28,136 nt of DNA from the IMG/VR virus record IMGVR_UViG_3300017969_000091, positions 1 through 28,136 of that record, one strand, 5' to 3'. The stretch is from a virus. The notes below the pieces were generated by a model that saw only the letters and a program-made list of their open reading frames with translations, did no database searches and was not told the DNA's origin. Below, piece by piece: positions 1 to 7,053 of this stretch. How positions within the stretch are numbered: position 1 is the first letter of the stretch; the number at the start of each line of letters is the position of its first letter. Made by a program: the position numbers and the translations under genes.

Positions 1-664
1 AGTTTGACCAATTTTGGGTAAGACTTGCGTTTTGAGTATATCCAAAAGTCACCGGGTCAGGGGCATTTGTTACCATTGTGGCCCAATTATTAGATTTTGA
101 TCCGCTTGTTCCTGACATTGCTAAATTAATCCTAATTTCTCCTCCAGTGTTAAAAAAATATCTTCTATGATTTGCGTCTGAAAATGTGACTGTAAAAATA
201 AAATTTATCGTTCCATTCCAAGCACTTGTTCTTGAGCTAGACCTAACACTAAAAACTGAATCCATTTCGTTAGTATTTAATGAAGTAGTAGGTAATCTAT
301 TAGCATCAATTGTATTTACATAAGATACATACTGATTGTGTGTTGCACTATCTGTACCAGCAGATGCTCCTGCAGTAATCCAATCTCCAACATTTATATC
401 ACCTAATAAAAAATTGCTAGTAGTTTGATGAACATAGCATGCTTGAATGTCGGTTCTTAAATCATCTAATTGTTCCGCTGTTACAAAATCTCCAACTGCG
501 GGCTGGGTAGGATAATTACTAGCAACAACTTGCGAGCTTGTAACAGATTGCCCATAACCATAATCACCTGATCCTACACCTAAAATTTGAGCAACTTTAC
601 TTTGCAAATTATTGTAATCAGTTGCATTAATCGATCCACCTTGAACCACACTTGACACTGCCAT
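1..664 (-). CDS. virion structural protein, 5' part only (3' end outside window)
   Basis: The reading frame opens with ATG at 664-662 and runs without a stop to the window edge, giving 221 codons of an incomplete protein. The protein begins MAVSSVVQGGSINATDYNNL. It carries an N-terminal block QSKVAQILGVGSGDYGYGQ (about residues 22-40) and a later block around HRRYFFNTGGEIRINL (about residues 172-187). I recognise both from structural proteins of T4-like marine phages, though their exact role is unknown to me. The start is supported by AGGAG about nine bases upstream (AGGAGTTTAAAATTATG) and by a perfect late-promoter core at 693-700. It lies immediately downstream of the fibre paralogue genes, so a tail-fibre or baseplate-accessory role is inferred from context. 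The protein has no signal peptide or membrane segment in the visible part. Confidence 0.8.
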   Translation of the reverse strand, partial: MAVSSVVQGGSINATDYNNLQSKVAQILGVGSGDYGYGQSVTSSQVVASNYPTQPAVGDFVTAEQLDDLRTDIQACYVHQTTSNFLLGDINVGDWITAGASAGTDSATHNQYVSYVNTIDANRLPTTSLNTNEMDSVFSVRSSSRTSAWNGTINFIFTVTFSDANHRRYFFNTGGEIRINLAMSGTSGSKSNNWATMVTNAPDPVTFGYTQNASLTQNWSN

Positions 665-692
665 AATTTTAAACTCCTATATATACGTATTT

Positions 693-700
693 TATTTATA
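693..700 (-). promoter_or_regulatory. T4-type late promoter core TATAAATA
   Basis: The minus strand reads TATAAATA exactly, which is the T4 late promoter -10 consensus recognised by the gp55 sigma factor. It overlaps the TAA stop of the gene at 696-2264. It lies 29 bases before the ATG at 664, leaving room for a short leader that carries the AGGAG ribosome site. Position, strand and perfect match make it convincing, although a chance match is possible in such AT-rich DNA. Confidence 0.75.
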
Positions 701-2264
701 CAATTATTTCTATTAATCCTACTTCTGACAGATTATAATTTTCTAAACTTTTTCCAATTACTTGCAGTGCCGTATAATTATCAGATGCTGCTTTAGCTAC
801 ACCAGGAGTGTCAGAAGTAACTAATAAATCACCTTTATTAATATTTCCTATTACTTTGCAAGGAACTCTTCCACGTAATGCAACGCAAGCTTTTACTCCT
901 TCTAATTCACTATTCATTATATGAGCTGGACTAGTAGAAACAACACCAATTACAGTAGAATCATTGCTTTTAACAGATTGAGTTACTTCAGCATCTCCGC
1001 CTATTACTAAAACAGTTCCAGGTTCATAAACTTTATCAGACAGATACATTTCAGCTAAATCTGCATATTTTGCTGCTGTAGCTGTACCTCTAAACAAATT
1101 TGCATGGATATCACCAGAAATATCACGAGCAACAATAGATACTCCGTTTGTATTCCTTGCATCTGCAGTGTAAAATCCTGTTTCAACAGTGCTTTGAGCA
1201 TTTATAAAAGATGTTGATACTGCTTTTGCATTATCAGCTGTTCCTTTAAATTCACTTGCATAAACATAATTAAATGAATGGGTTGTACTACCTATGTTAA
1301 CTTGTCTAGTGCCTGCATTTGTAGTACTAAAAGATTCACTTGTAGGGTCAATAATTAAATTGTAACCTGGCAACACTTCATTATGAGTTAGTCTAAATGG
1401 CATTCTAACATTATTTGAGTCATCTCTTACTTGAAAAAATAAATCTAAACCTACTTCATTTCCTATAATTGCTTGATTACCGTTAACAATTCTTAATTTC
1501 AAATCATTATCGTCACCGACTGATAATCCATCATCTCCGAAAGTAACTGCGGCTTGAAAAGCTGCTCCTTCATATTTAATATACTTATCAGCAGTAAATC
1601 CACCTAACCTATCTGAATTTGAAGCAGTTCCCCAGTATCTAATAGCTTGAGAAGTAACTCCAGATGTTGAATTGAGTGTATGTTGTAAGGTTAAACCTTC
1701 ATGAATTGTATCAAATCCAGGATAACCATTTCTGTCGTCAGGATGAATTGTAAAATATGGATGAAATCCACTTATAATATGTTTAACTTCGTCATTAATA
1801 ACACTACAAATTATAGGACGATTTGTTCCTGTATCATCTCTTACAGTCCTGCTTTGAAACTGAGTTACAGTTGTACCAGTACCTTGAGGACCTACTAATA
1901 TCCAATCTGTACCATTAAAAACATAAAGTTGTTCATTTTGGGTATCCCACCAAAAATCACCTGCAGTTTGTCCTGCTGGAGCTGTATCACCTGTTTCTGA
2001 CCCACCTGTTGTACGCCATTTTGTTCCGTCATAAAATTTTAATTTACTTAAACCTGCATCAAACCAAACTTGCCCACTAAGTGCTTTTGGAGGTTGATTT
2101 TCTCCTGCAAAATTTTCTAGTAAAAAAACAAAATTCTCATTCTGTATTTCACCGTAGCCTGCGTAATTTTTACCAACTAATTTTAAATCAGTAGTTTGAT
2201 CTACTGTTCCGTCTTCCACTACTGTTAGTTGAGCAGTATTATATGTATTAATTATATATGCCAT
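696..2264 (-). CDS. fibre-like structural protein, paralogue A, with chaperone/peptidase-like C-terminus
   Basis: This 522-residue protein shares its N-terminal region of about 125 residues with the two genes upstream. The shared region has a GKNYAGYGE...NENF..LLENFA block (about 32-55). It is followed by two copies of a G-Q/D-x-W-x-D...L-x-x-Y/F-x-G-x-x-W motif (GQVWFDAG... and GDFWWDTQ...). The middle part resembles beta-rich fibre sequence. The C-terminus (about 395-522) has KYADLAEMYLSDKVYEPGTV followed by LRGRVPCKVIGNINKGDLLV, a domain common at the ends of marine-phage structural proteins. It resembles the Peptidase_G2-type intramolecular chaperone tips of neck-appendage proteins; that link is from memory and not certain. 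The start is preceded by AGGGGA. The protein is probably a homotrimeric tail fibre or baseplate appendage. Confidence 0.75.
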   Translation of the reverse strand: MAYIINTYNTAQLTVVEDGTVDQTTDLKLVGKNYAGYGEIQNENFVFLLENFAGENQPPKALSGQVWFDAGLSKLKFYDGTKWRTTGGSETGDTAPAGQTAGDFWWDTQNEQLYVFNGTDWILVGPQGTGTTVTQFQSRTVRDDTGTNRPIICSVINDEVKHIISGFHPYFTIHPDDRNGYPGFDTIHEGLTLQHTLNSTSGVTSQAIRYWGTASNSDRLGGFTADKYIKYEGAAFQAAVTFGDDGLSVGDDNDLKLRIVNGNQAIIGNEVGLDLFFQVRDDSNNVRMPFRLTHNEVLPGYNLIIDPTSESFSTTNAGTRQVNIGSTTHSFNYVYASEFKGTADNAKAVSTSFINAQSTVETGFYTADARNTNGVSIVARDISGDIHANLFRGTATAAKYADLAEMYLSDKVYEPGTVLVIGGDAEVTQSVKSNDSTVIGVVSTSPAHIMNSELEGVKACVALRGRVPCKVIGNINKGDLLVTSDTPGVAKAASDNYTALQVIGKSLENYNLSEVGLIEIIV

Positions 2265-2289
2265 TCATTTGTCCCCTAATGCTTTAGTG

Positions 2290-2297
2290 TATTTACC
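2290..2297 (-). promoter_or_regulatory. weak late-promoter-like element (GGTAAATA)
   Basis: The gap of 40 bases between the genes at 2305 and 2264 contains minus-strand GGTAAATAC, matching six of eight bases of the T4 late core TATAAATA. It ends 26 bases before the ATG at 2264, close to the 29-base spacing of the perfect copy at 693-700. The match is poor, so this is only a candidate. The rest of the gap holds the AGGGGA ribosome site and nothing else I can recognise. Confidence 0.25.
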
Positions 2298-2304
2298 CTA
2301 TTTG

Positions 2305-4326
2305 TTATACAACGATCCTATCAACTCCTGTGCTGTTCCAATTTGCTCCATCGCTTTGAAATCTATAGATAAATCTATCAACTGTAAATTCTATTTCTGT
2401 TGTAGAACCTGAATATGCAGGGTTAGCTACTATATCTTGCACAACAGCAACTGTGCCTGTATTATCAAAATTACGGACAGTTACTCTTGATTTTTGTAAA
2501 ACTGCAGTATCTTCTTCTGAAACTGTTATAGGAAAAACTGCTGTAATTTGTCGGATACGTGTTGCCATAATTTTTACATTTTGCCCAGGTAACGATTCTT
2601 CAATCGGAAGCATATTATTTAAAACTGATCGAACATTTTGTATTGTAGATGCATAAAAAGGTGTATAATCAGGATCACCACTAGCTATTAATCCGTTTAT
2701 ATCTAATGATAACAATATTTCTTTTCCATCTACTGCCCTATCTACATATTCCTTATTAGCAGCTTCGTCATTTGCAATAGGAGTAGCTAAATTAGATATC
2801 TTATTGTTGCTCAAACTAAGAGAACCGCCATTTGGATTTATCGTTATACCGGCTCCATTTATTCGTGTAATAGAAGCAGAATCAATATATATATTGTCAA
2901 CTGATAATTCCGTTAATGTTCCAAGTTGTGTTAATCCTGAGGCTTTTGTAACTCCAGAATGTAACTCAGAACTTGAAAGAACCATTTCTCCATTTATTCT
3001 ATAAGAAGGATTAGCATTAATCCCTGATACAGACAAATTTATATTTTGGTTACTTGTCCAAGATCCTACTGGAGTATCATTGACGACGTCTGTATCAAGC
3101 TTCCATACAAAATCTTTATCACCTTCATTACTTCTAAGTATGAAACCGCCACCTTCTACATCTGCATTTGACCCTATTTGATCCTGTTCTCCTATAGCTA
3201 ATTCTATTGTTTTATCAATAATCTTTAAATCTTGCGATGTTACATAAGTTACATCACCCGAAACCGATAAAGAACCTGCTATACTTACACTACCAGCAAC
3301 TGTCAAATTTCCGTATAAATCTAATTCAGGAACACTAACTAAATTTTCAAATTGCCCTAATCCGTCAAACATTTTAATTTTATATTCTGACGTATCTATA
3401 TAAATTGCGTTTACAAAACTGTTTGTATATTGAGCATTTTTTATTCTTATTCCAAAATCTGCGTTCGATTCTAACATATCTATGTATGTTGTTGATCCGA
3501 AAATCTTAGCATTAACAAATGGTCTGTCGCCAACACCAATTGTTAGACCTTTACTATTTTTTATTGTTATAAAACCTGTTGTTTCGCCATTACCATCTGC
3601 AGGTAAAAAATTTACACTTGTTTTTTGATTTCCTTGGTCATCTAACAAATATTTTGAATTTAAACTTGTACCTCTCCACCAAAATCCATTTATTCCAGTT
3701 TCATTTTCTACATCTGCAATATTAAACCCTTTATATAATTTTTGTCTTGGAGGATCTTGGTCATCCTCAGCCCAAGTATGAAATCCGTTAATCTTATACT
3801 GAATAGGTACAATAAATTCTGCTGGAGAATAGACTCCTACTAAAACATCTCCTAAAAATAATTTTAAAATTGTCCTAGTAATATTTCGGTCATCTATTTG
3901 ACTATGGGCTTCAAATCCTGTTTTACCTTGTCCAGCATCATATGTTGGACCAACTAAAGTTAAATCTGTTCCATCATACAAATATAAACGATTATTTTCA
4001 TTATCTATCCATAAATCTCCTGCAACTAAATTTCCAGGTTGTGAGCTATTAACAATAGTTCCTGTTGCACTTCTAAATGATGTTCCATCAAAGACTTTTA
4101 ATCTTAAATCAGCTTTATCATACCATAATTGTCCTGTTAATGGAAAAGGGGGTTGTTCTGTGCTTGCAAAATTTTCGAGTATTTTAATAAAATTTTCATT
4201 AATCCATTCACCGAACCCTTTATAATTGCGTCCTATTAATGTAATATCTGTGCTTGTTGTATCAATTATACCATCTATTAGATCTATAATTAATTCTCCA
4301 TCAGTCCTATTAATTCTATAACTCAT
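2305..4326 (-). CDS. fibre-like structural protein, paralogue B
   Basis: This 673-residue protein has the same N-terminal module as its two neighbours: GRNYKGFGE..NENF..ILENFAS, then GQLWYDKADLRLKVFDG and GDLWIDNENNRLYLYDG (about residues 30-125). A second shared region runs to about residue 330. A beta-repeat stretch of alternating Val/Ser/Gly (NLTVAGSVSIAGSLSVSGDV, about 340-360) leads into TSQDLKIIDKTIELAIG. Near residues 508-532 lies ISNLATPIANDEAANKEYVD, a sequence type very common before the tips of phage tail fibres. The C-terminal 140 residues have no family I can name and are the likely variable tip. The start is four bases after the stop of the upstream gene, and the AGGA ribosome site overlaps that stop, so translation is probably coupled. 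Confidence 0.75.
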   Translation of the reverse strand: MSYRINRTDGELIIDLIDGIIDTTSTDITLIGRNYKGFGEWINENFIKILENFASTEQPPFPLTGQLWYDKADLRLKVFDGTSFRSATGTIVNSSQPGNLVAGDLWIDNENNRLYLYDGTDLTLVGPTYDAGQGKTGFEAHSQIDDRNITRTILKLFLGDVLVGVYSPAEFIVPIQYKINGFHTWAEDDQDPPRQKLYKGFNIADVENETGINGFWWRGTSLNSKYLLDDQGNQKTSVNFLPADGNGETTGFITIKNSKGLTIGVGDRPFVNAKIFGSTTYIDMLESNADFGIRIKNAQYTNSFVNAIYIDTSEYKIKMFDGLGQFENLVSVPELDLYGNLTVAGSVSIAGSLSVSGDVTYVTSQDLKIIDKTIELAIGEQDQIGSNADVEGGGFILRSNEGDKDFVWKLDTDVVNDTPVGSWTSNQNINLSVSGINANPSYRINGEMVLSSSELHSGVTKASGLTQLGTLTELSVDNIYIDSASITRINGAGITINPNGGSLSLSNNKISNLATPIANDEAANKEYVDRAVDGKEILLSLDINGLIASGDPDYTPFYASTIQNVRSVLNNMLPIEESLPGQNVKIMATRIRQITAVFPITVSEEDTAVLQKSRVTVRNFDNTGTVAVVQDIVANPAYSGSTTEIEFTVDRFIYRFQSDGANWNSTGVDRIVV

Positions 4327-4330
4327 CTAA

Positions 4331-6412
4331 TCATCCTGCATATATAATAAAATTCAATGCCAAAAATGGATTTAAAATATCTACTTTTGAACTTAGGGTT
4401 TCATCTGTAACAATCCCTTGTGTGTTTTTCATTGCTACACCAGTAAATTCTGTCTGTTGTTCATAAAAATGATAGTCTTCAACTTGATCGTCAACAATTT
4501 CAAACTGTTTAGGAGCAGTAGCATAAAATTGAGTATCATTATAAAAAAGATCATGCTTATGATCTGGTAAATTTGCTTCTTGTAAAGTTACTTTTTCGTT
4601 TCCTCCAGTGCCTCCTAACTCCGTAGAATTAGTATTTTCTAATACTGGATTTGCTAGATCAACTAATCCTAATGGAAATCTTCCTCTTAAGTCAGGTAAA
4701 GTAAAATATCCTGAAGGAACGGATTCAATACTGGCAAAAGTATATCCAATAACTGCAAATAACTTTTCATAATCTACTTTTAATACATTTTGTCCTGCAC
4801 AAAGCAACCAACCTGCAGGAACTGTTAATCCTGCATATGGCGTTATACTACCTATAGGTATAGTAGGAACTGTTTTTAATAAATTTTCTATAGAAATTTT
4901 CTTTAATCCAATATCTTCTCTGTTTCTAGAAATAAGCAGTTCGTCATCTAGTTGTGTATCTATAATTTCTATTTTATTAGAAACCACGCCTTGTGATATT
5001 TCCGTTTGGAATTCAACCAATTCACCTTGACCAGTAAAATTAATTATTCCGCTTTCTAAATCAGTAGAATTCAATAAACCTACATCTCCAATAAATTTAA
5101 ATGTAGATGCCTTAGCAAGCTTATTTGCAGATCCTGCACGACCAGTAACAGAACCTGTAACAGTTCCTGTTAAGTCTCCATAAAATCTTTTTGCATATAT
5201 TGATTCGTATTGTAAACTCGGAGATCCTATATAAGATTGGGCATCTCCAAACAACTCATCTGCTGTCACTGTTGGCAAAATTTTATCAACAATAATATTA
5301 CTAGAATTAGTATGATTTAAATATAAATTACCACCTATAGTAACACTTTGAGCAACCCCAATACCTCCTGCAGTAACTATAGATCCGTTATTTATTCTGG
5401 TACTATCAGCTGTTCCTTGTACAAATAAATTACCTTTTGTACTATCATTAAATGGTACAGAAATATTAACATCTCCTGTTACAGATAATTCTGTATCAGG
5501 ATTATCATTATTAATACCAACTTTCATAGAGCTGTCAAATCGTAACAATGTTTTAAAAAGTCCATCATTTCTTAATTTGACGTCAATAGAAGCACCTGCG
5601 ACATTATGTTTTATTACACCATTAGATCCTTCTACACCTATTTCCAGTTCTGAATTCAATCCATATAAAACGCCTTTGTTATTTAAAACATTAATTTGAA
5701 AATTTGATGTGCTTACTGCGTCACTTCTAAGAAAGTTTCCAGCCGAAACTGTTTCTTGTCCTACTATTAAACTTTCAGCTTTTTCAGCAATTCCATAATA
5801 CTTAAAAGATTTTTCTCCAGGCAACGGATTATTTGATAAATTCATACCTGGGTATAACGTACTAAATCCGTCAATTTTAACTTTAGGTGTAAATGCTTTC
5901 TTTGCAAAAATAGCTACTGTTTTTCCTGCTATGTCTATTTGTAGTATATTATACAAAATATCATCTATTCCTAATATTGATTTTGGAATAGGTCCAGTAA
6001 CTACCCCATCACTATATTCTGGTCCAATAAGTATCCACCCTCCTGCATCGGTATACATGTAAAGTTGTAAATTTTCTCTATCTATCCAAAGATCTCCTTC
6101 TTGCTTTAAAGTAGGAGCAGTTATAGATTTATTAACACCATTTGCTGGAATCCAATTGACCCCATTATAAACAAATAATTGCTCTACATTTGGTGAAGAA
6201 TCGTACCAAAGTTGCCCTTCAACTGGTGTTGAAGGTGAAGTAGTAGAAGCAAAATTTTCTAATAGATGTAAAAAATTCTCTGCTATGATTGAACCATAGG
6301 AGGTTGTGTTTTTTCCAGGTAATTTCAAAGATGTTTCCTGATTTACAGTGCCATCTTCTACAACAATTCCTAATTTATTAACACTATCTGTAAATAAAAT
6401 TTCATATGGCAT
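4331..6412 (-). CDS. fibre-like structural protein, paralogue C, with phage tail-collar domain (short-tail-fibre-like)
   Basis: This 693-residue protein has the shared N-terminal module (GKNTTSYG...ENFLHLLENFAS, then GQLWYD and GDLWIDRENLQLYMY). It is followed by the shared middle region and a beta-structured shaft containing RFYGDLTGTVTGSVTGRAGS. From about residue 518 comes a clear phage tail-collar domain: PIGSITPYAGLTVPAGWLLC, then LPDLRGRFPLG, then NLPDHKHDL. The H618-K-H620 pair corresponds to the HxH metal-binding motif of T4 gp12-type tips, where His pairs from a trimer hold metal. By analogy it may be the irreversible receptor-binding short tail fibre, although it is longer than T4 gp12 (527 residues) and has a different N-terminus. 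The ribosome site GGAG lies inside the last codons of the upstream gene, and the gap is only four bases. Confidence 0.85.
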   Translation of the reverse strand: MPYEILFTDSVNKLGIVVEDGTVNQETSLKLPGKNTTSYGSIIAENFLHLLENFASTTSPSTPVEGQLWYDSSPNVEQLFVYNGVNWIPANGVNKSITAPTLKQEGDLWIDRENLQLYMYTDAGGWILIGPEYSDGVVTGPIPKSILGIDDILYNILQIDIAGKTVAIFAKKAFTPKVKIDGFSTLYPGMNLSNNPLPGEKSFKYYGIAEKAESLIVGQETVSAGNFLRSDAVSTSNFQINVLNNKGVLYGLNSELEIGVEGSNGVIKHNVAGASIDVKLRNDGLFKTLLRFDSSMKVGINNDNPDTELSVTGDVNISVPFNDSTKGNLFVQGTADSTRINNGSIVTAGGIGVAQSVTIGGNLYLNHTNSSNIIVDKILPTVTADELFGDAQSYIGSPSLQYESIYAKRFYGDLTGTVTGSVTGRAGSANKLAKASTFKFIGDVGLLNSTDLESGIINFTGQGELVEFQTEISQGVVSNKIEIIDTQLDDELLISRNREDIGLKKISIENLLKTVPTIPIGSITPYAGLTVPAGWLLCAGQNVLKVDYEKLFAVIGYTFASIESVPSGYFTLPDLRGRFPLGLVDLANPVLENTNSTELGGTGGNEKVTLQEANLPDHKHDLFYNDTQFYATAPKQFEIVDDQVEDYHFYEQQTEFTGVAMKNTQGIVTDETLSSKVDILNPFLALNFIIYAG

Positions 6413-6416
6413 TTAA

Positions 6417-7028
6417 TTAATCTCCAAGTAAACCGGATAAACTTTGTATGCGTAAGGTATAATCTATTTGTATTAATCTATTAAGACTTTTTTGAACAGG
6501 ATGAAACAAAACATGAGTTATTAAAAATGTTCCATCATTATTATAGCTTTTTAATCCTAATTCATCAAAAATAAATAGATCTTCTGTATTAGTTGCAGTA
6601 TCAAAAGCATCTTGTCCGCTAGGCTCTCCATAATCCAACAAACAAGATACTAGAATATCGGTATAATTTGTACCACTTACATGTCTAATTTCTGTCTTAT
6701 TCCGAAATGCATCATTATTATTAACACTTCTATCATCAACAATTTTTTCATATGTTTCGTTATACAAACTTGCATTAGTTCCGGTGCTATTTGGAGTTAA
6801 ATAAGTTATAATTCCAGTAGGATCCACACTTGTTCCGCCATTTCCAAAAGCCATAGAGTATATAAAACCTATACCTGCATTACTCAAAGACTGAGCCATA
6901 GCAATACTCATATTTTCATAATGTATTGCATTTCTTTTATCTACATAAATTTTCTTAGTTTCAGGATCATAAATTTTAATGTATCCTTCTATTCTAGTGT
7001 TACTTCTGTCTTTTAATATATCACTCAT
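6417..7028 (-). CDS. conserved structural protein of T4-like marine phages, role unknown
   Basis: This 203-residue protein lies between the giant gene and the three fibre paralogues. I recognise the type of sequence (MAFGNGGTSVDPTGIITYL, about residues 59-77, and ASLYNETYEKIVDD) from structural clusters of T4-like cyanophages, but I cannot assign it to a numbered T4 protein. No signal peptide or membrane segment is visible. The position, next to the fibres and where T4 has genes 9 to 11, suggests a connector that joins fibres to the baseplate; this is inference. The ATG is supported by AGGACAAATT directly upstream and a late-promoter-like element at 7046-7053. The last codons hold the ribosome site of the next gene. 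Confidence 0.65.
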   Translation of the reverse strand: MSDILKDRSNTRIEGYIKIYDPETKKIYVDKRNAIHYENMSIAMAQSLSNAGIGFIYSMAFGNGGTSVDPTGIITYLTPNSTGTNASLYNETYEKIVDDRSVNNNDAFRNKTEIRHVSGTNYTDILVSCLLDYGEPSGQDAFDTATNTEDLFIFDELGLKSYNNDGTFLITHVLFHPVQKSLNRLIQIDYTLRIQSLSGLLGD

Positions 7029-7045
7029 AATTTGTCCTATTATAT

Positions 7046-7053
7046 TATTTATC
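7046..7053 (-). promoter_or_regulatory. late-promoter-like element (GATAAATA)
   Basis: The minus strand reads GATAAATA, matching seven of eight bases of the T4 late core TATAAATA. It includes the TAA stop of the giant gene and ends 18 bases before the ATG at 7028. That leaves a leader just long enough for the AGGA ribosome site. This is the same arrangement as the perfect copy at 693-700, which also overlaps a stop codon. Confidence 0.5.

Noticed and set aside
2265-2304. Possible terminator hairpin in the gap before paralogue A
   Set aside because: No inverted repeat of useful length followed by a T run could be found on the minus strand.
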